From DASUVJ01 sp036378995 (GTDB lineage: Bacteria; Patescibacteriota; Saccharimonadia; Saccharimonadales; Saccharimonadaceae): a stretch of 14,918 bases of DNA. The notes beneath the pieces were generated by a model. It searched no databases. It saw only the letters and a list, made by a program, of their open reading frames with translations, and was not told the DNA's origin. The stretch spans positions 1 to 14,918 of the forward strand of contig DASUVJ010000036.1 in assembly GCA_036378995.1 (NCBI GenBank), read 5' to 3'. A program made the translations under genes and the position numbers. Positions 5,820-12,264 of the stretch are shown here, in pieces (the first letter of the stretch is position 1; each line of letters opens with the position of its first letter).

Positions 5820-5856
5820 CCCAGGAGGCGCTCGGCTCTGCCCGGGGATTCCTGGG
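5820..5856 (+). terminator. Possible GC-rich terminator hairpin after the small gene
   Basis: CCCAGGA (5820-5826) pairs with TCCTGGG (5850-5856) around a GC-rich loop, eight bases past the stop. It lacks a directly following U-tract; the next T-run is at 5872-5876. Termination is possible but weakly supported. Confidence 0.35.
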
Positions 5857-5902
5857 CAACAGCCAAAGGTATTTTTCTACGCGAACATGCTTTTGGCTGT
5901 TG
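5857..5902. repeat. 11-bp inverted repeat overlapping the next promoter
   Basis: CAACAGCCAAA (5857-5867) is repeated inverted as TTTGGCTGTTG (5892-5902), separated by 24 bases. The right arm ends one base before the extended -10 of the downstream gene, so it covers the usual -35 zone. It could be an operator, an RNA hairpin, or both. Confidence 0.5.
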
Positions 5903-5911
5903 TGCTACACT
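5903..5911 (+). promoter_or_regulatory. Extended -10 promoter of the 104-aa gene
   Basis: TGCTACACT is an extended -10 (TG-N-TACACT). A second -10-like TACAAT occurs at 5922-5927. No clear -35 is seen; the inverted repeat occupies that zone. Confidence 0.5.
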
Positions 5912-5944
5912 AGATATCAGATACAATTTGGGACGGGGGAACGA

Positions 5945-6259
5945 ATGGAACCAGGGAAAAACACAAATAGCTCTATTTCTGATGAGATGCGCTTAAAAGC
6001 CGAGACTAAGCAAGTCACGCTTCAGCCGCTTCATGAGGATGTAAAAGCTGATGAAATTCCCGACTCTGAGCGTGTCGCCCATCACTTAGCGGCCGGACCT
6101 CTTGCCAATATCCCTAACGATACTGAGCAAACGGACTTCACAAGCGCAAAGCAACAACCCAATGAACAGCCCGCATCTCATAAGGTTGTTGCGTTTACCG
6201 TTGCTATTATTGCCCTATGCGGCATTTCTACAATCACATTAATGTTCTTTACGTCTTAG
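5945..6259 (+). CDS. Tail-anchored small membrane protein, unknown function
   Basis: The 104-aa product has a polar, likely disordered N-terminal part (about residues 1-78, rich in Asp, Glu, Gln, His and Pro). A single C-terminal hydrophobic helix (about 81-103, VVAFTVAIIALCGISTITLMFF) then runs almost to the end. This is a tail-anchored layout with the N-terminal part probably cytoplasmic. ATG 5945 is preceded by GGGGGA four bases upstream. It lies downstream of the GC-rich gene with its own extended -10 promoter and ends before a strong bidirectional terminator. Its base composition matches the rest of the window, unlike the gene before it. I do not recognise a family. Confidence 0.7.
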   Translation: MEPGKNTNSSISDEMRLKAETKQVTLQPLHEDVKADEIPDSERVAHHLAAGPLANIPNDTEQTDFTSAKQQPNEQPASHKVVAFTVAIIALCGISTITLMFFTS

Positions 6260-6276
6260 AACAAAAACACCAAGAA

Positions 6277-6312
6277 TCACGAAACCCACCTAAAAAGGTG
6301 GGTATTTCGTGA
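6277..6312. terminator. Bidirectional terminator between convergent genes
   Basis: TCACGAAA-CCCACCT (6277-6291) pairs with AGGTGGG-TA-TTTCGTGA (6296-6312), 15 bp with a two-base bulge and a four-base loop. It sits between the tail-anchored gene and convergent khpA and can serve both. Confidence 0.8.
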
Positions 6313-6366
6313 CACATACAAGGCTCTCAACAAATATGTTTTGTTGCTCGCATAGAGCTTTTCTCG

Positions 6367-6389
6367 CAGTTCAAGTATTTTCTGAACTG
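6367..6389. repeat. Small hairpin downstream of khpA
   Basis: CAGTTCA (6367-6373) pairs with TGAACTG (6383-6389) around nine bases, just past the khpA stop. There is no U-tract on the khpA strand, so it may only stabilise the 3' end. The remaining bases 6313-6366 hold a short CAACAAA/TTTGTTG pairing and nothing else I can name. Confidence 0.35.
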
Positions 6390-6396
6390 TTTATGA

Positions 6397-6786
6397 TTAT
6401 ATATCGAGGTCGTCGAGTTCTGCAAGCTCTTTTCGAGACTTTTTTGCATAAGAGGATTCGTTATCCACAGTTTCCTCTTCTGAGTTTTTCACAGGCTCGT
6501 TTTCATCTGTTTCTGATGAGATAGTATAGTTTTCACGATCATCGTCGTTATTAACGATTTTCAGGTTATATCGCGCATCATTCTTTGTGCCAAGCGCACG
6601 GAGTAACGTACGGAGACTTTGCGCCGTAACGCCGCGTTTACCGATGACACGCCCCAGGTCATCTGGATTGACGGTCAGAGTAAGAAGCACTCCCTTTTCG
6701 TCAATTACACGCTCAACGACAACGTCATCAGGATTACCGACAAGAGATTTTACGATATATTCTACGAACTGCTGGTCAATGGTCAT
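6397..6786 (-). CDS. khpA: KH domain RNA-binding protein KhpA, with acidic C-terminal extension
   Basis: KhpA (YlqC family) is a small RNA chaperone. The KH core fills residues 1-78, with the GxxG loop GKRG at 49-52 in the motif LGRVIGKRGVTAQSLRTLL. The usual length is 75-85 aa; here 129, because residues about 79-129 form an acidic, low-complexity tail (DENEP, EEETVDNE) ending in a charged helix (KKSRKELAELDDLDI). GGAGGG lies eight bases before ATG 6786, and an extended -10 box lies about 50 bases upstream, so it has its own promoter behind the rpsP terminator. Position next to rpsP matches the common rpsP-khpA-rimM-trmD order. Confidence 0.9.
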   Translation of the reverse strand: MTIDQQFVEYIVKSLVGNPDDVVVERVIDEKGVLLTLTVNPDDLGRVIGKRGVTAQSLRTLLRALGTKNDARYNLKIVNNDDDRENYTISSETDENEPVKNSEEETVDNESSYAKKSRKELAELDDLDI

Positions 6787-6836
6787 ACCTAGTGCCCTCC
6801 ACTATGTCTGTCTCTACAACTAATACCGATATATCT

Positions 6837-6845
6837 ATTGTATCA
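6837..6845 (-). promoter_or_regulatory. Extended -10 promoter of khpA
   Basis: The minus strand reads TGATACAAT (TG-N-TACAAT), predicting a leader of about 44 bases that contains the GGAGGG site at 6795-6800. Confidence 0.55.
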
Positions 6846-6880
6846 CGCAAAAATAACTCAATGGAAATCCCTGGGATATA

Positions 6881-6910
6881 AAATACCCGCCTGGCTTGAG
6901 GCGGGTATTT
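6881..6910 (-). terminator. Intrinsic terminator of rpsP
   Basis: An 11-bp stem, AAATACCCGCC with GGCGGGTATTT, has an eight-base loop 14 bases past the rpsP stop. T-rich tails occur on both strands. Confidence 0.85.
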
Positions 6911-6924
6911 TTGTAAAGGATGCT

Positions 6925-7275
6925 TTATTCTGCTGATTCTTCAGCTGGAGCTTCTTCTTTTGGCTGGTTCTTGCGAAGCTTTTCAGCGTTGCGGATAGAC
7001 TTTTGCTTTGAAGCGTCAGCTTCTTTTACCCACTTAGGCAGTTTGACACCAGCGTCCTTAAGAAGCTTGACGACACGTGGTGAAGGCTGAGCACCGTTGT
7101 CGAGGTACTTCTGAGCGTCCTCAACTTGTACGGTTGCTTCTTTAGTGTGTGGGTTATAGGTACCGACGTAGGCAACAACACGACCGCTTGATGGGTGGCG
7201 CTGAGCTTCCTGTACGGCCAGACGGTATACTGGGTATCCCTTGCGGCCGAGACGTTGCAAACGAATTGCGAGCAT
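6925..7275 (-). CDS. rpsP: 30S ribosomal protein bS16
   Basis: bS16 binds 16S rRNA early in 30S assembly. The N-terminus MLAIRLQRLGRKGYPVYRLAVQEAQ and the GTYNP segment (residues 38-42) are diagnostic. The core ends near residue 82; residues about 85-116 form a Lys-rich then Glu/Ala-rich extension (KEEAPAEESAE), a common variable tail. The start at 7275 is preceded by AAAGGAAG with a ten-base gap. It is separated from rnc by 77 bases holding its own promoter and closed by a strong terminator, so it can be expressed apart from the upstream operon. Confidence 0.97.
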   Translation of the reverse strand: MLAIRLQRLGRKGYPVYRLAVQEAQRHPSSGRVVAYVGTYNPHTKEATVQVEDAQKYLDNGAQPSPRVVKLLKDAGVKLPKWVKEADASKQKSIRNAEKLRKNQPKEEAPAEESAE

Positions 7276-7327
7276 AAAAATTGAACTTCCTTTACTTCAC
7301 TCTAGACTTTTTATTAGTTCTTGACCA

Positions 7328-7356
7328 AGTTTACACTTTTTTGACCTCTAAGTCAA
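7328..7356 (-). promoter_or_regulatory. rpsP promoter overlapping the end of rnc
   Basis: On the minus strand TTGACT (7351-7356), a 17-base spacer and TAAACT (7328-7333) are present. The -35 box includes the rnc TGA stop codon. Confidence 0.6.
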
Positions 7357-8072
7357 TCTGTTTTCGTGCGTTCCTCGTAGGCTTTCAGGGCCGCACGTGC
7401 AGCTTGCTGCTGAGCAGCCTGTTTGCTTGGCCCAGTTCCCTTACCCATCAGCTTGTCGCCGACGAAAGCGCCGAGGGTAAATACTTTGTCATGATCCGGC
7501 CCAACTTCTTCCAGAACCTTATAAACTGGAGTGTAGCCATCAATGCGCTGAGATACTTCTTGCAAGTGTGACTTAGGGTCTCGCCAGCTGCCAGATTCGA
7601 GGATACCGTCTAATTTAGAGAGGATGTGCTTGGTAATAAAGACTTCGGCGTCAGCGTAGCCACGTTCGAGATAGATTGAGCCGATAACAGCCTCAAAGGC
7701 GTTCGCCAGAATTTGCTGGCGGGCGCGAATGCTGCCGTTCTTCTCACCTTTACTCATGCGGAGCAGCGGCTCATATCCAAGCGCATCACCGGCTTCTCCG
7801 ATACTTTCCGTGCGCACGAGCGATGCGCGCCAGCTTGTCAGGATTCCTTCTGGCTCAGAGAAATTACGGAAGAGATAATCTGTTACAACCAGCTCTAAAA
7901 CGGCGTCACCTAAAAATTCAAGGCGCTCGTTATGCTCCGTGACGCTCTTTTTATGCTCGTTCACATAGCTGCGGTGTGTCAGGGCAGTCACAAGGAGTTC
8001 GATACTTTTATATTCGAACCCTAGCTTTTCTCTGGCAAACTCCTGGTACGGCGCGGTTTGCATCCCACTCAT
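7353..8072 (-). CDS. rnc: Ribonuclease III
   Basis: RNase III cleaves double-stranded RNA, including rRNA precursors. The 239-aa protein has the nuclease signature NERLEFLGDAVL at 48-59 with catalytic Glu52 and Asp56. A second cluster ANAFEAVIGSIYLERGY at 123-139 carries Glu127; Asn124 stands where E. coli has Asp114. A C-terminal double-stranded-RNA-binding domain follows (about 165-235; DPKSHLQEVSQ, GKGTGPSKQAAQQQAARAAL). The ATG overlaps the stop of the Nudix gene by one base (TAATG), implying translational coupling. No terminator follows before the rpsP promoter. Confidence 0.97.
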   Translation of the reverse strand: MSGMQTAPYQEFAREKLGFEYKSIELLVTALTHRSYVNEHKKSVTEHNERLEFLGDAVLELVVTDYLFRNFSEPEGILTSWRASLVRTESIGEAGDALGYEPLLRMSKGEKNGSIRARQQILANAFEAVIGSIYLERGYADAEVFITKHILSKLDGILESGSWRDPKSHLQEVSQRIDGYTPVYKVLEEVGPDHDKVFTLGAFVGDKLMGKGTGPSKQAAQQQAARAALKAYEERTKTD

Positions 8073-8566
8073 TAAAGCTTCTCCTGTCGGATTTTTTTCA
8101 TAGCAAGGAGCATCAGCTTGCCAATGTCCTCGTATTCGATTTCATCAAGGGCATCATGGAACTTAAACCATTTGATGCCGTTCATCCAATCTTCTTTTTT
8201 GATCGCGTTCGTATCACCTTTGGCACGAACAAGATAGATTTGCGTCGTCATAAGAACGAGTTTATCGACGCGGCGATAGCGGAAGTGAATTTTACCAAGC
8301 CAGCTAATGACCTCTGTATCATGAAGCCCGGCTTCTTCACCGATTTCGCGCTTTGCGGTTTGCTGTGCGGTTTCGCCTTCTTCGATATGACCCTTCGGGA
8401 TCGTCCAGCGGTCTTTGGCGTCCTGAATAAGGAGAATTTCTACTTCATTGTCCTTATTGCGGCGGAATACAATCCCCCCAGCAGTCGGCTCACGAACGAT
8501 TTCCTGAATCGACGGCTTATGGCGATTGAAATATTTTTTAAACCGCTCAAACTTTTGATGCTGCAT
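8072..8566 (-). CDS. Nudix hydrolase, MutT/Ap4A-hydrolase-like
   Basis: The product is 164 aa. A complete Nudix box G59-x5-E65-x7-R73-E-I-x-E77-E78-x-G80-L binds the metal ion that cleaves nucleoside-diphosphate-linked substrates. The WTIPKGHIEEGE context is typical of Ap4A hydrolase and MutT-type enzymes, so dinucleoside polyphosphates or damaged NTPs are plausible substrates; specificity is not readable here. I chose ATG 8566; an upstream in-frame TTG at 8587 would add seven residues. The gene overlaps the 3' end of nusB by 20 bases and rnc by one base, so the three are one operon. Confidence 0.88.
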   Translation of the reverse strand: MQHQKFERFKKYFNRHKPSIQEIVREPTAGGIVFRRNKDNEVEILLIQDAKDRWTIPKGHIEEGETAQQTAKREIGEEAGLHDTEVISWLGKIHFRYRRVDKLVLMTTQIYLVRAKGDTNAIKKEDWMNGIKWFKFHDALDEIEYEDIGKLMLLAMKKIRQEKL

Positions 8567-9008
8567 CGTCTGATTTTCCTTCGACAAGCGTACGGTAGGC
8601 TGTTCCTAGAACTCCGTTTATGAACTTGCTTGAGTTATCAGAACCAAATGCCTTGGCGAGCTCCACCGCTTCGTTGATGGCAACCTTTGGCGGAACGATA
8701 TCTGCCAGATAGAGCAGCTCGTAGAGGCCGATTCGAAGAATCGTACGATCAATTCGTGCGATCTGGTCGATCGGCCAATCAGGTGCGATCGGCTGAATCT
8801 TTTCATCCAGTTCAGACATCTTTGAAACGACGCCCTTTACGAGGTCGCTTACGAATGCCTTGTCTTCGATGGCCGCCTCGTAACGCTCAAGATTGCGTCC
8901 GAGGATTTCATCCAGATTAACCGACGCATCCTCTACTTGCGTACGGAATTCGTACTCGTAAAGGCTTTGCAGTGCGACGATACGTCCAAGGTGACGGTTG
9001 GATGCCAT
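8547..9008 (-). CDS. nusB: Transcription antitermination factor NusB
   Basis: NusB binds boxA RNA with S10 (NusE) in rRNA antitermination. The 153-aa all-helical protein shows family landmarks: RHLGRIVALQSLYEYEF at 5-21, DQIARIDRTILRIGLYELLY in the middle, and PPKVAINEAVELAKAFGSDNSSKFINGVLG toward the end. The ribosome site is weak (only AAAGAAAG about 12 bases before ATG 9008). It follows rpmF by 65 bases and overlaps the Nudix gene, so expression probably comes from the rpmF promoter. Confidence 0.96.
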   Translation of the reverse strand: MASNRHLGRIVALQSLYEYEFRTQVEDASVNLDEILGRNLERYEAAIEDKAFVSDLVKGVVSKMSELDEKIQPIAPDWPIDQIARIDRTILRIGLYELLYLADIVPPKVAINEAVELAKAFGSDNSSKFINGVLGTAYRTLVEGKSDDAASKV

Positions 9009-9060
9009 GGAATTTGGTTCTTTCTTTTAACTTAGGTTTTGTTTAAGTACGCTAAAAGTG

Positions 9061-9073
9061 CTCGAAATTCGAG
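9061..9073 (-). terminator. Weak hairpin between rpmF and nusB
   Basis: CTCGA and TCGAG pair around three bases, followed on the minus strand by CACTTTT. It starts one base past the rpmF stop and is probably a partial terminator or mRNA end-stabilising hairpin. Confidence 0.3.
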
Positions 9074-9223
9074 TTATTTTGTCAGCGCTTTGCCTGTTTC
9101 GCGCTTTGTGGTGCGAACCTTGACTGGTGACTTCGCGTTAACGCGGCGAGCCAGTTTCAGGACAAGGTGGCTGCGGCGCAGACCGGTCTTGCGCGGGCTG
9201 CTCTGCTTTTTTGGTTGTGCCAT
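9074..9223 (-). CDS. rpmF: 50S ribosomal protein bL32
   Basis: A 49-aa, strongly basic protein: it starts MAQPKKQSSPRKTGLRRSHL and continues with KLARRVNAKSPVKVRTTKRE. The MAxPKK start, the RR-(S/A)-H motif and the small size fit bL32, a late-assembly protein of the large subunit. It has no cysteines, so it is a zinc-free version, and it lacks much of the usual C-terminal part. ATG 9223 is preceded by AGAAGGAGAA with good spacing, the strongest ribosome site in the window, and by a TTGAGA-N17-TATAAT promoter. It heads the nusB-Nudix-rnc operon. I am fairly sure, though basic short proteins can mislead. Confidence 0.8.
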   Translation of the reverse strand: MAQPKKQSSPRKTGLRRSHLVLKLARRVNAKSPVKVRTTKRETGKALTK

Positions 9224-9266
9224 TGTAAAGTTCTCCTTCTCAGGTTGTTATATAAAACTTGCTAGT

Positions 9267-9295
9267 ATTATAGCGAAGTTTTGACTGTTTCTCAA
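9267..9295 (-). promoter_or_regulatory. Promoter of the rpmF-nusB-Nudix-rnc operon
   Basis: On the minus strand TTGAGA (9290-9295), 17 bases and TATAAT (9267-9272) are present. The leader is about 37 bases and contains AAGGAG. It lies in the leuS-rpmF gap (9224-9342), where I see no strong terminator for leuS. Confidence 0.75.
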
Positions 9296-9342
9296 GTATA
9301 TATTGACTTTTATTAGAATAAGTTTCGTTATAAACAAAACCG

Positions 9343-12231
9343 TTACGCGACGATACTCACCAGGCGGCCAGCTACGTAAATGACCTTTTTCGGCTCGTTT
9401 CCGGCGGTAAACTTCACGACGTTTTCGTGTGTGACAGCCTGCTGCTTGATCGATTCTTCGGTCTCATCCGCAGGAACCATCAGCTTGGCGCGAACCTTGC
9501 CATTTACCTGAACGATAATCGTCATTGTATTTTGTACGAGATACGCGTCGTCCCACTGCGGCCACTGATCAACATGGATGGTCGTTTCATGACCTATCTG
9601 ATACCACAGCTCTTCCGTGATATGCGGAGCGAACGGCGCCATGGCTTGCAACAAGCTTTCGACGGCAAAGTCCCAAGCAACCGATTTGCCAATACCGTGC
9701 GTCTCTTTTAACTTAAAGTACGCATTAACCGCTTCCATCATGCTGGAGATGGCGGTATTGAATTTATCATGCTCGATATCTTCGGTAACTTTTTTGGCAG
9801 TCTTGTGAGCAATCGCCAGGATTTCAGAAGAAGCCTTCTCATCAAGCGACACTTCTCCACCTTCGACGTACTCCTGCGTCAGGTTCCAGACACGACTAAG
9901 GAATCTGTACGTACCGGGGACACCATTTGGATCCCAGATAATCTCCTGCTCGTACGGCGCGGCGAACATTTCGTAAAGACGCAGGCTGTCCGCACCGTAA
10001 CCACTCTCCATGATCTCCATAGGATCAACCACATTGCCGAGCGACTTGCTCATTTTGCGGCCGTCGGATGCCAGCACGTAGGCGTTATACATCATGCGTT
10101 TGAATGGCTCCGGTGTAGAAACCAGACCAAGCTTATGGAAGAACCGCATCCAAAAACGAGAATACAGCAGGTGCGCTACGGCGTGGTCGGCACCATTGTA
10201 AAAGTCCGTCGGACCCCAATGAGCTTCAACTTCAGGGTTCCAAGCCTGCTCATCGTTAAACGGATCGAGATAACGAAGGAAGTACCAACTGCTACAGGCG
10301 TAACCGTCCATTGTGTCGGTCTCGCGCTTTGCCGGCTTGCCACAGGTAGGACACGGTACATTCACCCAATCCTCAACAGTTGCAAGCACCGAAGTAACAC
10401 CGCCCTTTGGCTTGTAATCTTCCACATCGGGTAGCACGACTGGCAGTTGATCATCAGGAACCGCAACTGCACCGTGTTCGTCACAGTGAATGATCGGGAT
10501 CGGTGCGCCCCAGTAGCGCTGACGGCTAATCAGCCAGTCGCGCATTTTAAAGGTGGTTTTGCCGCGACCGATCTTCTGCGCTTCAAGCCAATCGACAATT
10601 TCTTCGCGGACTTCTTCGGAGCGACGACCGGTAAACTCGCCGGAGTTAATCATCTGCCCTTCGCCTGGATGCAGCATGCTTTCGCCGTTAAACCAGTTCA
10701 TAATAAACGGCAGCTCGGTAACTGGGTTTAGTTTTTCCAGATCCTTTTTATCGATCCAGACGAGTTCAAACGACTCGTGAGATTCTAGTTTTTGCTCGAT
10801 TTGGTCGAGATTCTCGAGCTCAAATTCGATGACGGTCGTAATAATATTACGGTTAACGTCCTTGTGCGCGGCATAAAAGTTCGTGTTTACCTTTAACGGC
10901 ATCGTGCGCTTATAAATAAGATTTTTGTAGCCTGTTTCTTCGGTAATCTCACGCTTTGCAGCCTCAATCAGTTCTTCACCTTCTTCAACGCCACCGGTGA
11001 TAAAAGTATGCCAGTCATGTTTCGTCCATTTTAACGTCAGATATTTATCTTCGGTCGGATGCTTAACAATACCCTGGATAACGGTTCGCCGCGTATCTTT
11101 TTTGCCTTCCATCGGTGGATTTTCTGGATCCGTCACCGACGGTGCGATTACTTGTACGATAGGCAACTTAAAGGCATCAGCAAAGGCAAAATCACGCTCA
11201 TCGTGTGCCGGCACAGCCATAATAGCGCCCGTACCATAACCGGCAAGTACGTAGTCCGCCAGCCAAATAGGAATCTTCTCGCCGTTCACCGGGTTGATCG
11301 CATGACTACCCGTAAAGACACCTGTCTTTTCACGGGTTTCATTCATGCGTTCGATCTCAGACTTACGAGCAGCTTCGGTGATATATGCCTCAACAGACTC
11401 GCGCGTCTCGTCATTTGCAAGGCTTTTAGCAAGCGGGTGTTCCGGCGCAAGCACCATAAATGTCGCACCAAACAGCGTATCAGGACGAGTCGTAAAGACA
11501 GTAATAACTTCATCCGTGCCGTCCACGGTAAATTCAACTTCAGCGCCCTGAGATTTGCCAATCCAGTTTTTTTGCATGACCTTGACGGACTCGGTCCAGT
11601 CAAGTGCATCGGTCGCCTCCAGGATTTCGTCGGCATACTCAGTAATCTTAAAGAACCATTGGTTAAGGTTCTTTTTAACGACCGGGTTGCCGCAGCGCCA
11701 ACATTTGCCGCCCTCTACCTGTTCGTTAGCAAGAACAGTCTGATCGGTTTCACACCACCACTGCGGGCTTTCTTTTTGGTAGGCCAGGCCATGTTCGTAT
11801 AGGCGATTAAAGATCCACTGCGTCCATTTGTAGTAAGAAGGGTCAGCCGTGCTGATTTCTTTTGTCCAGTCGTAGCTATAACCCAGTCGCTTTAGCTGGC
11901 GTTTGAAGTTAACTTTGGCATCATCGTGCGCTTCGCGTGGGGTTTTCCCAACCTTAATCGCGTAGTTTTCAACCGGCAACCCAAACGAATCCCAACCGAC
12001 AGGATGATACGCATTAAAACCCTGCTGGCGTTTTGCGCGCACCTTGATGTCGCTAAACTGATACGTGCGCCCGTGACCGATATGGATTCCCGCACCGGTA
12101 ATACCGGCAAGCATACTCATTCCATAGTATTTAGGCTTGGAGTGGTCGCTGAAATCAACGGTGTACGTCCCATCCTGCTCCCACTTCTCCTGCCATTTCT
12201 GTTCGATCTCGGTTGGGTTATAGCGCTTCAT
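9343..12231 (-). CDS. leuS: Leucyl-tRNA synthetase with a Nudix domain inserted in the editing domain
   Basis: Charges tRNA-Leu with leucine. The 962-aa protein has HIGH at 50-53, a zinc-ribbon-like pair (C177-W-R-C180), and CP1 editing motifs TTRPDTLFGAT (247-257) and VPAHDERD (340-347), where Asp347 matches the editing Asp. A second Cys pair is C627-P-T-C630, KMSKS is at 726-730, and a C-terminal anticodon-binding and tail region follows. Between VIAPSV (361-366) and GQMINSGEF (525-533), where ordinary LeuRS is nearly continuous, lie about 150 extra residues with a full Nudix box (413-435). All synthetase motifs are intact, so the enzyme should be active. ATG 12231 lies nine bases after an extended -10 box and 33 bases after the upstream gene, so both cotranscription and a very short leader are possible. 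Confidence 0.96.
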   Translation of the reverse strand: MKRYNPTEIEQKWQEKWEQDGTYTVDFSDHSKPKYYGMSMLAGITGAGIHIGHGRTYQFSDIKVRAKRQQGFNAYHPVGWDSFGLPVENYAIKVGKTPREAHDDAKVNFKRQLKRLGYSYDWTKEISTADPSYYKWTQWIFNRLYEHGLAYQKESPQWWCETDQTVLANEQVEGGKCWRCGNPVVKKNLNQWFFKITEYADEILEATDALDWTESVKVMQKNWIGKSQGAEVEFTVDGTDEVITVFTTRPDTLFGATFMVLAPEHPLAKSLANDETRESVEAYITEAARKSEIERMNETREKTGVFTGSHAINPVNGEKIPIWLADYVLAGYGTGAIMAVPAHDERDFAFADAFKLPIVQVIAPSVTDPENPPMEGKKDTRRTVIQGIVKHPTEDKYLTLKWTKHDWHTFITGGVEEGEELIEAAKREITEETGYKNLIYKRTMPLKVNTNFYAAHKDVNRNIITTVIEFELENLDQIEQKLESHESFELVWIDKKDLEKLNPVTELPFIMNWFNGESMLHPGEGQMINSGEFTGRRSEEVREEIVDWLEAQKIGRGKTTFKMRDWLISRQRYWGAPIPIIHCDEHGAVAVPDDQLPVVLPDVEDYKPKGGVTSVLATVEDWVNVPCPTCGKPAKRETDTMDGYACSSWYFLRYLDPFNDEQAWNPEVEAHWGPTDFYNGADHAVAHLLYSRFWMRFFHKLGLVSTPEPFKRMMYNAYVLASDGRKMSKSLGNVVDPMEIMESGYGADSLRLYEMFAAPYEQEIIWDPNGVPGTYRFLSRVWNLTQEYVEGGEVSLDEKASSEILAIAHKTAKKVTEDIEHDKFNTAISSMMEAVNAYFKLKETHGIGKSVAWDFAVESLLQAMAPFAPHITEELWYQIGHETTIHVDQWPQWDDAYLVQNTMTIIVQVNGKVRAKLMVPADETEESIKQQAVTHENVVKFTAGNEPKKVIYVAGRLVSIVA
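10687..11109 (-). other. Nudix domain insertion within leuS (residues about 375-515)
   Basis: The Nudix box G413-x5-E419-x7-R427-E-I-x-E431-E432-x-G434-Y matches the consensus at every defined position, so metal binding and hydrolase activity look possible. The flanks fit a Nudix fold: an opening strand (TRRTVIQGIVKH), WHTFITGG before the box, and later strands (FYAAHKDVNRNIITTVIEFEL, ESFELVWIDKKDLEKL). Reading frame and composition are continuous with leuS, so it is a domain insertion and not a separate gene. Confidence 0.9.
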
Positions 12232-12240
12232 ATACCCTAG

Positions 12241-12249
12241 AGTATAGCA
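12241..12249 (-). promoter_or_regulatory. Extended -10 element directly upstream of leuS
   Basis: The minus strand reads TGCTATACT (TG-N-TATACT), nine bases before the leuS ATG, predicting a leader of only about three bases. No matching -35 is seen at the right distance. Confidence 0.45.
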
Positions 12250-12264
12250 AATTTTACGCCTCTG

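Noticed and set aside
5532..5996. Frame starting at an ATG six bases after TATAAT, which would fit a leaderless start
   Set aside because: The encoded protein is Arg/Pro/Gly-rich noise in the +1 frame of the GC-rich gene. Frame 5563-5811 has an SD site and coding-type codon-position bias.
7976..8623. Plus-strand open frame of about 215 codons
   Set aside because: It is the antisense shadow of the Nudix gene and the rnc and nusB ends, all of which have clear family motifs.
11059..11802. Long plus-strand open frame (about 247 codons) across leuS
   Set aside because: It lies antisense to conserved leuS motifs, lacks a ribosome site and gives a product with no recognisable family. The same applies to the frame at 9769-10434.
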